NCBI RefSeq assembly: GCF_024055715.1
Contig: NZ_JAMXMV010000004.1
Span: forward strand, 372,001-436,000
Direction of reading: 5' to 3'
DNA: 64,000 nt
Origin: Actinoallomurus soli
GTDB taxonomy: Bacteria; Actinomycetota; Actinomycetes; Streptosporangiales; Streptosporangiaceae
Made by a program: the position numbers and the translations under genes. The notes beneath the pieces were generated by a model. It saw only the letters and a program-made list of their open reading frames with translations, made no database searches and was not told the DNA's origin. Below are positions 38,640 through 47,114 of the stretch, piece after piece. Numbering within the stretch: the stretch's first letter is position 1; each line of letters opens with the position of its first letter.

Positions 38640-39407
38640 ATGCCGACGAACCACCTACCGAACACCCCGCCCGGCCGGAAGGTCGTCCTCGTCACCGGGG
38701 CCAGCAGCGGCATCGGCGAGGCCATGGCCGCCCGGCTGGTCCGCGAAGGCCACCACGTCGTCGCGGGCGCACGCCGGATCGAACGGCTGGAGGCGCTCGC
38801 CGAACGCACCGCGCAGGAGGCCGCCCGCTCCGGCGGCGGCATGCATCCGGTGCCGCTCGACGTGACCGACCGCGCCGGTTTCGGCGCGGTCGTCGCGTCC
38901 GCGCGCGACCGGTTCGGACGAATCGACGTCCTGGTGAACAACGCCGGGGTCATGCCGCTGTCGCGCCTGGACTCCCTGCTGGTCGACGAGTGGAACCACA
39001 TGATCGACGTGAACGTGCGCGGGCTGCTGCACGGGATCGCCGCGGCCCTGCCCGTGTTCACCGAGCAGGGCGGGGGCCACTTCGTCACGGTCGCGAGCAC
39101 CGGCGCCCACGAGGTGGTGCCCACCAGCGCCGTCTACTGCGGCACCAAGTACGCCGCCTGGGCGATCACCGAGGGCCTGCGCCTGGAGTCCGACCCCTCG
39201 ATCCGCGTCACCACCATCTCCCCCGGGGTGACCACCTCCGAGCTCGCGGACACCATCACCGACCCCGGAGCCGCGGAGGCCATGCGCGTCTACCGCGCGA
39301 AGACCATCGAGCCGGACGCCATCGCCGCAGCCCTCTCGTACGCGCTCGCGCAGCCGGCCGACGTCGACGTCAGCGAGATCGTCGTACGGCCTGTCCACCA
39401 ACGCTGA
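38640..39407 (+). CDS. Short-chain dehydrogenase/reductase
   Basis: 255 residues, classical SDR. NAD(P) loop VTGASSGIG (about 18-26), NNAG (about 100), catalytic Ser in VASTGAH and YCGTK supplying Tyr and Lys. The Arg residues after the first strand (GARRIERL) suggest NADP preference. Three starts are close together (38631, 38634, 38640); the ATG is used. First gene of an SDR trio. The substrate is unknown. Confidence 0.9.
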   Translation: MPTNHLPNTPPGRKVVLVTGASSGIGEAMAARLVREGHHVVAGARRIERLEALAERTAQEAARSGGGMHPVPLDVTDRAGFGAVVASARDRFGRIDVLVNNAGVMPLSRLDSLLVDEWNHMIDVNVRGLLHGIAAALPVFTEQGGGHFVTVASTGAHEVVPTSAVYCGTKYAAWAITEGLRLESDPSIRVTTISPGVTTSELADTITDPGAAEAMRVYRAKTIEPDAIAAALSYALAQPADVDVSEIVVRPVHQR

Positions 39408-39430
39408 CCCCAACGACTACGAGGGAATCC

Positions 39431-40210
39431 ATGACCACCCCTGACCTCCGTTCTTCTCTCCCCGCCTCCTGGGACCTGACCGGGCGGGTCGCCGTCGTCA
39501 CCGGCGCCGCGCGCGGCATCGGTCACGCCACGGCGGTCCTGCTGCGTGCCCGCGGCGCCCGTCTGGTCGTCACCGACCGTTCCGAAGCGGTCGAGGAACT
39601 CGCGGCCGCCGATCCCGACGACGTGGCGGCGCTCGTCGGCGACGTCGCCGACGAGGAACTCGCGCGGGCGACCATGCGGCTGGCCACCGACCGGTTCGGG
39701 CGGCTCGACATCCTGGTCAACAACGCGGGCCGCACCCTCAACAAGCCGATCACCGAGACCACCGTCGAGGACTTCGAGGGCATCCTGCGGGTCAACGCCG
39801 GCGGCAACTTCGTCCAGGCACGCGAGGCCTTCCGCGTCATGGAGGCCGGTGGCGGCGGCGCGATCGTCTCGGTCGCCTCGGTGTCCTCGGTCGTCGCCTT
39901 CGAGACCCAGACGGCCTACGCGGCGTCGAAGGGTGCCCTGGCGCAGATCACGCGCGTGCTCGCCATCGAGGGCGGCCCCAAGGGCATCCGCTCCAACGCC
40001 GTGCTGCCCGGAGTGATCGACACCGACATCATGGAGGGCGTCGTCGAGGACGGCCGCGAGATGCTCGCCTCCTTCGGCCCGGCGCACCCGATCGGCCGCA
40101 TCGGGCGCCCGGAGGAGGTCGCGGAGACCATCGCCTTCCTCGTGTCCGACGCCGCGAGCTTCGTCACCGGCGCGCTCGTCGCCGTCGACGGCGGCTGGAC
40201 CGCCCGGTGA
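39431..40210 (+). CDS. Short-chain dehydrogenase/reductase
   Basis: 259 residues. VTGAARGIG loop (about 24-32), NNAG, catalytic Ser in VASVSSVV and YAASK. The end reads SDAASFVTGALVAVDGGW, typical of FabG-like SDRs. ATG with GAGGGA upstream. It lies 23 bp after the first SDR gene and overlaps the third as GTGA, so the three are one transcript. The substrate is unknown. Confidence 0.9.
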   Translation: MTTPDLRSSLPASWDLTGRVAVVTGAARGIGHATAVLLRARGARLVVTDRSEAVEELAAADPDDVAALVGDVADEELARATMRLATDRFGRLDILVNNAGRTLNKPITETTVEDFEGILRVNAGGNFVQAREAFRVMEAGGGGAIVSVASVSSVVAFETQTAYAASKGALAQITRVLAIEGGPKGIRSNAVLPGVIDTDIMEGVVEDGREMLASFGPAHPIGRIGRPEEVAETIAFLVSDAASFVTGALVAVDGGWTAR

Positions 40211-40860
40211 GCGGGCCGATCTTCGTCGTCGGGGCGGGGCCCGGCATCGGCACCTCCGTGGCCCGCCGTTTCGCCCGAGAGGGCCACCCCGTCGGACTGG
40301 TCGCGCGGAGCCGGACCCGCATCGACGCCGTCGCCGGCGACCTGCGCGCCGCCGGCCACCGGGCCGCCGCCGCGACCGGCGACATCACCGACCCCGGCGA
40401 CGTCGAACGGGCCCTCGGCGACCTGACGTCCGCCCTCGGAACACCCGAGGTCGTCTGCTTCAGTCCCCTCCCTGACATCCGCCTGATCCGGCCGGTCCTG
40501 GACACGACGGCCGTGGACGTGCGGGACGCGCTGGCGCTGACGGTCGTGGGCGCGAGCGCGGTCGTCCAGGCCGTCCTGCCGGACATGCTGGACCGTGGCA
40601 CCGGCACGCTGTTGTTCACCACCGGCGGCGCCGCCGTGCGCCCCAGCCCCGAGCGCGCGGTCAGCGCCGTCGCCTACGCCGGCCTGGTGAGCTATCTCGA
40701 CCTGCTCGCGCAGACGCTGCCACAACGCGGGATCCACGTCGGCCGGGTCACCATCGTCGGCGCCGTGGGGCCGGGACTCACGCACGAACCCGACGACATC
40801 GCCGAGCACCTCTGGCACCAGCACGCCGCGCGGCGGGAACCGGTCACCGTCGTGACCTGA
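40207..40860 (+). CDS. SDR-fold protein lacking the YxxxK lysine
   Basis: 217 residues. The cofactor loop GAGPGIGTSVARRFAREG and a normal Rossmann core are present, but the active-site segment reads VAYAGLVSYLDLL, so the Lys four residues after Tyr is Val. The Ser is replaced by TTGGAA. It is either a non-catalytic partner of the two SDRs upstream or a diverged enzyme. Short for the family. GTG start overlapping the previous stop codon. Confidence 0.8.
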   Translation: MSGPIFVVGAGPGIGTSVARRFAREGHPVGLVARSRTRIDAVAGDLRAAGHRAAAATGDITDPGDVERALGDLTSALGTPEVVCFSPLPDIRLIRPVLDTTAVDVRDALALTVVGASAVVQAVLPDMLDRGTGTLLFTTGGAAVRPSPERAVSAVAYAGLVSYLDLLAQTLPQRGIHVGRVTIVGAVGPGLTHEPDDIAEHLWHQHAARREPVTVVT

Positions 40861-40883
40861 ACCCCTGGCCCACCGCCGGGGCG

Positions 40884-40967
40884 GCCCGCCCCGACCGGCC
40901 CGCCCCGACCGGCCCGACGCGACCGGCCCGACGCGAACGGGCCGACGCGAACGGGCCGACGCGAACG
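40884..40967. repeat. 14-bp tandem repeat, six units
   Basis: Six consecutive 14-bp units (40884-40897 and so on to 40967), drifting from GCCCGCCCCGACCG to GGCCGACGCGAACG. They fill the gap between the convergent SDR operon and an MFS gene. Non-coding. Confidence 0.85.
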
Positions 40968-40973
40968 GCGCCC

Positions 40974-42410
40974 TCAGCGGCGGCCGGCCGCCCGGCGGCC
41001 CAGGAACAGCGCCGCGAGCAGGGCGCCGGCGACCACGATGGCGGCGTTGACGAGGACGGCGAGCCGTACGCCGCCGAGGACGGCCTCCGCATGCGGGCCG
41101 CCGAGCACGCTCGTACGGGCGGCGGCGATCGCGCTCATGATCGGAATGCCCAGGGTGATGCCGATCTGCTGCGTCATCGTCGCCAGGCCGGTGGCCAGGC
41201 CCTGCTCGGCGTCCGGCAGGCCCGAGGTCGCCGTCACCATGAACGCCACGATCGCCAGCATGTTGCCCACGCCGCCGGCGAAGGTCGCGGCGAGGAACAG
41301 CAGGATCCAGCGGTGCCCGTCGCCGAGCGCGGCCAGTGACGCGGTCGCCGCCGCCTGCAGGACGAACGCGCCGACCAGGATCCGGTACGCGCCCAGGCGG
41401 GCGATCGTCCGCGCGCCGAGCAGGCCGCCGGCCACGGTCCCCGCGCCCAGAACGCCGAAGGCCAAGCCGGTGACCAGCGGCGAGTAACCCAGGACCTCCT
41501 GCAGGTACAGCGTCATCAGGAAGACCAGCGACGTCTCGGTGAGGAAGGCGATCAGCCCGGCTGCGTTCCCCCAGACCACCGTGCGTCGCCGGAGGATCCC
41601 CACCGGAACCAGCGGCGCCGCCGCCCGTACCTCGACGAACCAGAACGCCACCAGCAGCGCCACGGCCACGGCGAACGCGGCGAGGGTGACCGGCGCGGTC
41701 CATCCCCTCTCCCCCGCCGCGGTCACGCCGTACACCAGGGCGAGCAGCCCACCGGTCACCGTGAGAGCACCGGGAACGTCGAGCCGGGCGCCCTCCGGCG
41801 CACGGCCGCCGGGGACGAGCTTCGGCGTGCCCGCCAGGATCGCCAGCGCGATGGGCACGTTGACCAGGAACGCCCAGCGCCAACTGAGCAGGTCCGTGAG
41901 CACGCCGCCCAGGACGGCGCCGGCGGTGAACCCGGCGGACATCAGCGCCCCGTTCAGCCCCAGCGCCCGGTCCCGCAGCGGCCCCTCGGGGAACGCGGTG
42001 GTGAGCAGTGACAGCGCGGCCGGCGTGCTGATCGCCGTGGCCACGCCCTGCAGTACGCGCCCGGTCAGCAGCATCGCCGGACCGGCCGCGAGTCCGCCGA
42101 CCAGGGATCCCGCCGCCAGCAGCGCCATGCCCGCCAGGAACATGCGCCGCCGCCCGAACAGGTCCGCGACCCGCCCCGACAGCAGCGTGAGCCCTGCGGC
42201 GGGCAGCGCGAACCCGCTCGCGACCCACTGCAGCGCGTGCAGCCCGAATCCCAGGCCGTCCCCGACGGCCGGCAGTGCGACATTGAGGATCGAGAAGTCG
42301 ACGGCCAGCATGAACTGCGCGCCCAGCAGCAGGACGAGGACCAGGCGCTGCCGCGCCGTCATCCGGGGCCTTACGGCGGTCCTCCCGGCGATCTCTTCCA
42401 AGACGGCCAT
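40974..42410 (-). CDS. MFS transporter, DHA2 type
   Basis: 478 residues, about 14 membrane helices. Helix 1 LLLGAQFMLAVDFSILNVALPAV keeps the conserved Asp of DHA2 drug exporters; GRVADLFGRRRMFLAGM is motif A, and SWRWAFLVNVPIALAIL follows helix 5. The ATG at 42410 follows AAGGGGC; the upstream frame belongs to the shared promoter gap. It is divergent from an XRE regulator and converges on the SDR operon. It probably exports a compound sensed by that regulator. Confidence 0.9.
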   Translation of the reverse strand: MAVLEEIAGRTAVRPRMTARQRLVLVLLLGAQFMLAVDFSILNVALPAVGDGLGFGLHALQWVASGFALPAAGLTLLSGRVADLFGRRRMFLAGMALLAAGSLVGGLAAGPAMLLTGRVLQGVATAISTPAALSLLTTAFPEGPLRDRALGLNGALMSAGFTAGAVLGGVLTDLLSWRWAFLVNVPIALAILAGTPKLVPGGRAPEGARLDVPGALTVTGGLLALVYGVTAAGERGWTAPVTLAAFAVAVALLVAFWFVEVRAAAPLVPVGILRRRTVVWGNAAGLIAFLTETSLVFLMTLYLQEVLGYSPLVTGLAFGVLGAGTVAGGLLGARTIARLGAYRILVGAFVLQAAATASLAALGDGHRWILLFLAATFAGGVGNMLAIVAFMVTATSGLPDAEQGLATGLATMTQQIGITLGIPIMSAIAAARTSVLGGPHAEAVLGGVRLAVLVNAAIVVAGALLAALFLGRRAAGRR

Positions 42411-42558
42411 GACCGCCCCTTTCTTGATGGGAAGTTCGTCGGGAACGAGACTGCGCCGCGCGGCCGGCCGTACCCAGACCCCTGGCTCGCGTACCCCGCG
42501 GGTTGGTACCACTGGCAGGGTCAGGCTCACCGCCGGATTCGGCGACATACTCGGATAC

Positions 42559-43443
42559 ATGGACAAGCGGCCCGAACTCGGCGACTTCCTGCGGTCCCGT
42601 CGCGCGCGGCTGCGCCCCGAGGACGTCGGGCTGACCCACTACGGCGGGCGGCGCCGCGTGCCCGGCCTGCGCCGCGAGGAGCTCGCCCAGCTCGCCGGCG
42701 TCAGCGTCGCCTACTACACGCGCCTCGAACAGGGACAGAGCCAGAACGCCTCCGACGCCGTCCTCGATGCGATCGCCCGCGCCCTCGGCCTGGACGAGGA
42801 CGAGCGCGCGTACCTGCACGGCCTCGCCCGTCCCGCACCGGCCGCCCGGCGGCGTCCCCGCCCGGAGCGGGTACGGCCCGGCGTACGGATGATGATCGAA
42901 TCCTTCGGGGACGTGCCCGCCATGGTGATCGGGCGGTGCACGGACGCCCTCGCGTGGAACCCGATGGCCCACACGCTGCTCGCCGGGCACCTCGACTTCG
43001 GCGCACCCGACCGCCCGGCCGACCGGCCGAACATGGCGCGGCTGCTGTTCCTGGACCCGCACACCCGTGAGCTGTACGCGGACTGGCGGAAGAAGGCGCG
43101 CGACGCCGTGGCCTACCTGCGACTGGCCGCCGGCCGGTACCCCGACGACCCGTCACTGACCGCGCTGGTCGGCGAGCTGGCGATGAAGAGCCCGGACTTC
43201 GCGGCGCTGTGGTCCGCGCACCCGGTGGGCGACTGCGCGTACAACACCCGCGAGTACCGCCACCCGCTCGTCGGCGCGCTCACCCTGTCCGAAGAGGTCA
43301 TGCCGCTCCCGGACGACCGCGGCCAGCGCGTCATGGTCTGGACCGCCGAGCCGGGCTCGCCGTCCGCCGCGGCCCTCCGTCTCCTCGCCGACCTGTCCGC
43401 CGAGACCGCCGACCACCCGGAGACGGCGCCGGTGACGCGTTAG
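42559..43443 (+). CDS. XRE family regulator, MmyB-like
   Basis: 294 residues. Helix-turn-helix VPGLRREELAQLAGVSVAYYTRLEQGQ (about 34-60) and MmyB-like C-terminal domain (ALAWNPMAHTLL, NMARLLFLDPHTRELY, NTREYRHPLVGALTLS). Third paralogue in 12 kb. It diverges from an MFS exporter gene, which it probably regulates. Its stop codon overlaps that of nagA on the other strand. Confidence 0.88.
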   Translation: MDKRPELGDFLRSRRARLRPEDVGLTHYGGRRRVPGLRREELAQLAGVSVAYYTRLEQGQSQNASDAVLDAIARALGLDEDERAYLHGLARPAPAARRRPRPERVRPGVRMMIESFGDVPAMVIGRCTDALAWNPMAHTLLAGHLDFGAPDRPADRPNMARLLFLDPHTRELYADWRKKARDAVAYLRLAAGRYPDDPSLTALVGELAMKSPDFAALWSAHPVGDCAYNTREYRHPLVGALTLSEEVMPLPDDRGQRVMVWTAEPGSPSAAALRLLADLSAETADHPETAPVTR

Positions 43444-44594
43444 GGCAGGCTCCCGTGGACGATCACCCCGTTCCGGAGGACCGCCTCGACGCGTAGCCGG
43501 TCGGACAGGACGACGAGGTCGGCGTCCTTGCCGGGGTGGATGCTGCCCGTACGGTCGGCGAGGCCCAGGACGGCGGCGGGGGTCGTCGCCGCGGCGATCG
43601 CCGCCGTCGTGATCGGGAGGCCGACGCAGTGCACCGCGTGCCGCACGGCGGCGTCCATCGTCAGCGTGCTGCCCGCGATCGTGCCGTCGGACAGCGTCAC
43701 CTTGCCCTCGCGGGCGAACACCGGAACCGGCCCGAGGTGGAAGTCGCCGTCGGTCATCCCGGCGGCGGGCGTCGCGTCGGTGATGAACGCGATCCTTTCG
43801 GCGCCCGCGGCGTTCACGGCGATGCGGACCGCCTCCTCGTGCACGTGGAACCCGTCGTTGATCAGCTCGCACGTGACCGCGTCGTCGGCGAGCGCGGCAC
43901 CGGCCGGGCCCGGGTCGCGGTGGTGGAAGTCGCGCATCGCGTTGAACAGGTGCGTCGCCAGGCGCGCCCCGGACGCGAACGCGCGTCGCGCCTGGTCGAA
44001 ACCGGCCGTCGTGTGCCCGACCGCGGCGATCACATCAGCGGAGACGACCTCGCGCAGCAGGTCCATCCCGCCGGGCAGCTCGGGCGCCAGCGTCACGACC
44101 CGTACGGTGCCGTCCCCGGCGGACAGCAGGTGCCGTAGCGCCGTGACGTCCGGGGACAGGAGGAACTCCGCGTGGTGCGACCCGCGCTTGGCGGGGTTGA
44201 GGAAGGGTCCTTCGAGATGGACGCCGACGATCGAGGGGTCGGCGGAGCCTCTGATGATCTCCGCGATCGTACGGACGGACGCGGCCATCCGGTCGAGCTC
44301 GTCGGTGACCAGGCTGGCCAGCGTGCGCGTCGTCCCGTGCGCGCGGTGAAAGGCCACCGCGGTGAGGATCTCCTCGGCGTCGTCGGTGGTGATCTGCGCG
44401 CCGCCCCCGCCGTGCATGTGGAGGTCGATGAACCCTGGCAGGACGTACCGGCCACCGAGATCGCGCACCGCCCCGTCACCGGGCGGCGGATCCCCGGCGC
44501 CGACGCCCCGGATGCGTCCGTCCTCGACGGTCAGCCAGCCGGGCTCCAGCACGCGTCGAACGGTCACGACCCGGGCATTCGCGAAGATGATCAC
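43440..44594 (-). CDS. nagA: N-acetylglucosamine-6-phosphate deacetylase
   Basis: 384 residues of the amidohydrolase fold. Converts GlcNAc-6-P to GlcN-6-P, feeding recycled wall sugar into glycolysis or GlmM. Metal region H59-M-H61 in DLHMHGGGG, then GVHLEGPFLN, VGHTTAG, THLFNAM and the catalytic Asp in ITDATPAAG. GTG start. It converges on the XRE gene with a 4-bp overlap and no terminator. Confidence 0.93.
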   Translation of the reverse strand: MIIFANARVVTVRRVLEPGWLTVEDGRIRGVGAGDPPPGDGAVRDLGGRYVLPGFIDLHMHGGGGAQITTDDAEEILTAVAFHRAHGTTRTLASLVTDELDRMAASVRTIAEIIRGSADPSIVGVHLEGPFLNPAKRGSHHAEFLLSPDVTALRHLLSAGDGTVRVVTLAPELPGGMDLLREVVSADVIAAVGHTTAGFDQARRAFASGARLATHLFNAMRDFHHRDPGPAGAALADDAVTCELINDGFHVHEEAVRIAVNAAGAERIAFITDATPAAGMTDGDFHLGPVPVFAREGKVTLSDGTIAGSTLTMDAAVRHAVHCVGLPITTAAIAAATTPAAVLGLADRTGSIHPGKDADLVVLSDRLRVEAVLRNGVIVHGSLP

Positions 44595-44662
44595 ATCCGC
44601 ACATTAGCCCCGGTCATGACCGTACGGAGCGGAGGACACCGGCGCGCATCCGCTCCTCTCCG

Positions 44663-44740
44663 ACCGCGCTCGGCTACCGCAACGTCCGCAAGTACCGCGA
44701 GGGCATCGAGGACTGGGGCGAGGCCGGCCTCCCCGCCGAG
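44663..44740 (+). pseudogene. Rhodanese C-terminal fragment
   Basis: The plus-strand frame reads TALGYRNVRKYREGIEDWGEAG then LPAE, the usual end of a rhodanese domain, but nothing before it encodes the Cys-containing active loop and there is no start codon. It is a decayed remnant. The frame runs on into unrelated sequence. Confidence 0.6.
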
Positions 44741-44975
44741 ACCTCCTGCCGCCCGCCCGGGCGAGGGCGAAGACCTTTGCCTCTCCGCTCCGACATGGAG
44801 CGTTGCCTCTCACGCGACGCCCTCCTCCGCGAACGACCGGACGTCGAATCCACCTGCACCGTCGAACCGGACCTCGTACAGTTCGTCGAAGCCGTCCGAC
44901 CGTCGCGGGCGGCGCAAACGTTTCACAGGGGCGAAGACGCCGACGTCGGGCACCCGGTCCCTTCCGGTACGGGAC

Positions 44976-45099
44976 GCGTTGCGCCGCAGGCGGCCGTGGC
45001 CTGCCGATCGTCCAGGCGCTTGCCCAGGACTGGGGCTTCGAGGTGGAGCGGCACGGTTGCGTCGTCGTCTGGTTCGACCTGGCCGCAGCCACTTTGTAG
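44976..45099 (+). pseudogene. Histidine-kinase-like ATPase (anti-sigma type) C-terminal fragment
   Basis: A plus-strand frame ending at 45099 reads GGRGLPIVQALAQDWGFEVE then WFDLAA, which matches the last strand and helix of HATPase_c proteins of the RsbW-like class. The N, G1 and earlier boxes are missing, so this is a fragment. It follows the rhodanese remnant in a stretch (44595-45229) with no intact gene. A minus-strand reading at about 44813-44920 (FDELYEVRFDGAGGFDVR) also looks protein-like. Confidence 0.5.
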
Positions 45100-45229
45100 C
45101 CACGGTGGACTCGTTGCCGTCGCAATGGCCGGAGGTTTGTCCGGTTCGCCGAGCTCCCTCCGGCGACGGCGGCGACAAGGACCGCTTCCGGCCAGTTCGT
45201 ACGGTGCCGTAGCCCCCCACAATGGGGCG

Positions 45230-46102
45230 ATGCGGGTCCGCGTTAATGACGTCGTGCTCTATTTCGACGTCGACGGGTGTCAGCTCGTGCCGGACGGGGC
45301 GACCATGGTGGAACGGCCGACGATCGTCGTGCTGCACGGCGACCCTGGTGCGGACCACTCGGTGTTCAAGCCGGGGTTCGGCGCGGCGACGGAGTTCGCT
45401 CAGGTCGTCTACCTGGATCAGCGTGGGAGCGGGCGGTCCGACCGGGCCGGTCCCGGGTCCTGGACGTGGGAGCGGTGGGCGGACGACGTCGTCGACTTCT
45501 GCGATGCCCTCGGCATCGTCGACCCGATCCTGGTGGGCGCGTCCAGCGGCGGCTGGGTCGCGCTGACCGCCGCCCTGCGCCGCCCGGATCGCGTCTCCAA
45601 GCTCGTGCTGGACAGCGTCATGCCCGGACCGGCGGAAGAGCGACTGGCCGTGTTCGAACGGCTCGGCGGCGCCGAGGCGCGCGAGGTGGCCCGCCGCTAC
45701 TGGGCCGGCGAGAGCGGCGACGAGGTCAGGGAGGCGTGGGAGAGGGTATGTCTTCCGCTGTACTCCCGGAAGCCCGGCGGCGACCCGGACGCCGCCGACC
45801 GGCTGCGCCGGATCCAGTGGAACCACGACGTCCTCGAACACTTCAGGCACGGACTCGCCGCCCGGTTCGATCCCTGGGACCGGCTCGACCGGCTGGCCTG
45901 CCCGACGCTCGTCCTCGCCGGCGCGGACGATCCGGTGGCCACCGAACCGGCCGCCCGCCGCCTGGCCGAAGCGATCGCCGAGGCCCCCGTCCGCCTGCAC
46001 GTCCTCCCGAACACGGGCCATGGCGTCTTCCGTGAGGCCCCCGACGAGGCGTTCGGGTTGCTCCGCGACTTCGTGACCGAGGGCGCGGAGCCGGGCCCTT
46101 GA
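45230..46102 (+). CDS. Alpha/beta hydrolase, proline iminopeptidase-like
   Basis: 290 residues. Oxyanion motif LHGDPGADHS (about 35-44), DQRGSGRSD, nucleophile Ser105 in GASSGG, acid in AGADDPVA, His in NTGHGVF. DQRGSGRS with HGxPG is typical of the peptidase S33 (prolyl aminopeptidase) group, but exact substrates vary widely. Cytosolic. The ATG at 45230 follows GGGGCG closely. It stands alone after a patch of gene fragments. Confidence 0.8.
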   Translation: MRVRVNDVVLYFDVDGCQLVPDGATMVERPTIVVLHGDPGADHSVFKPGFGAATEFAQVVYLDQRGSGRSDRAGPGSWTWERWADDVVDFCDALGIVDPILVGASSGGWVALTAALRRPDRVSKLVLDSVMPGPAEERLAVFERLGGAEAREVARRYWAGESGDEVREAWERVCLPLYSRKPGGDPDAADRLRRIQWNHDVLEHFRHGLAARFDPWDRLDRLACPTLVLAGADDPVATEPAARRLAEAIAEAPVRLHVLPNTGHGVFREAPDEAFGLLRDFVTEGAEPGP

Positions 46103-46256
46103 TTCTGCGCCGAGGGCCTTTGTTGTCTCGGCCAACATAAGCCGCGGCGCTGCCGAGCGCGCGGAATCTCCTAAGCCCCTTCGGCCACCTTCTCGCACAA
46201 GTCGCCGGGCGGTCAGCTCGGGGCCGGCGGGATCGACGACGCAGCGGCGCCGCCGA

Positions 46257-46946
46257 TCAGTCGCCGGTGCTACCGCCCCCGTGCCTGCCCTTCGCGCACT
46301 TGCTCGGGTCGTCGCGCAGGCAGACCTTGCCGCCGCTGACGCGCAGGCCGACGTCGTCGTACGCGGTGACCCACCGGGCGGCCATGGCCCTCTGGGCCTT
46401 GGCGAGCGGGACGAGACCGGAGCAGACCGCGTCGTTGAGCTTGTGCTCGACCGCGTCCTTCGGGTTCGGGATGTGCCCGGGTTCCACCCACAGGTTGCGC
46501 GGGTCGTCCGGCGCGCCGCCGAGCTCGAGCGGGATCAGGTGGTCGTACTCCCCCGTGACGCTCCGGCTGAGGCTGTAGGAGCGGGCCGACTTGGCCTTCA
46601 TCGCGTTGGTCTTCGAGGTCGGCGGCCGGACCGTCTTCGTCCAGCCGACCTTGCAGATGGTCTGGTCGATGTTCGACTGCTTCACGTCCGGGTTGATGGC
46701 ACCGGGCGTGCAGTCCGGGTCCGGGAGCGGCTGGCCGTTACGGCTGCCGACCTTGCAGGTGCCGGGCGAGGGCATCGGGGCGGCCGGGTTGTCGACCGGC
46801 AGCCTGCTCCCGGAGGCCGTGGACGAGGAGGAACCACCGCCGTGGTCGCTCGTGTTCGTCACGCCGTTGGCCTTGCACCCCGCGGCGAGCACCACCGGGA
46901 GGATGATCGAAACCGCTCCTGCCTGCGTTCGCCATCGTCGCAGCAT
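46257..46946 (-). CDS. Lipoprotein with an HNH-like nuclease domain
   Basis: 229 residues. Basic N-terminus, hydrophobic core and a lipobox LAAGC (lipidated Cys24), then a Ser/Gly-rich linker with several Cys. The C-terminal domain contains EYDHLIPLELGGAPDDPRNLWVEPGHIPNP, with H136 and N151 in HNH-like spacing. Similar domains are annotated as HNH endonuclease-like exported proteins; nuclease activity is not proven. The ATG at 46946 is used; a TTG lies 15 bp upstream. It stands alone. Confidence 0.7.
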   Translation of the reverse strand: MLRRWRTQAGAVSIILPVVLAAGCKANGVTNTSDHGGGSSSSTASGSRLPVDNPAAPMPSPGTCKVGSRNGQPLPDPDCTPGAINPDVKQSNIDQTICKVGWTKTVRPPTSKTNAMKAKSARSYSLSRSVTGEYDHLIPLELGGAPDDPRNLWVEPGHIPNPKDAVEHKLNDAVCSGLVPLAKAQRAMAARWVTAYDDVGLRVSGGKVCLRDDPSKCAKGRHGGGSTGD

Positions 46947-47114
46947 CGTCGCACCGTCCAAGGTTTTTACTCATCGTTTGCCCACTTATGACGGATGAAT
47001 GCTGCCATATCGAGATGAGAGGTGAATCGGGCGATTTGACCTGCAGAGCGAACGGCGCAAGGACTCTCGGGGGCCCGGCGCGGGCGTCGACCAGAATCGC
47101 TAGCCTTGCTAACC

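Noticed and set aside
38640-42410. Biosynthetic gene cluster (three SDRs plus exporter and regulators)
   Set aside because: No core synthase of any natural product class is present. Simple regulator/oxidoreductase/exporter units explain the genes.
39916-43062. 1048-residue minus-strand open frame
   Set aside because: It is antisense to the SDR genes and a regulator gene and overlaps the MFS gene in another frame. Its sequence is Arg/Gly/Ala-rich low complexity, the shadow of high-G+C coding strands.
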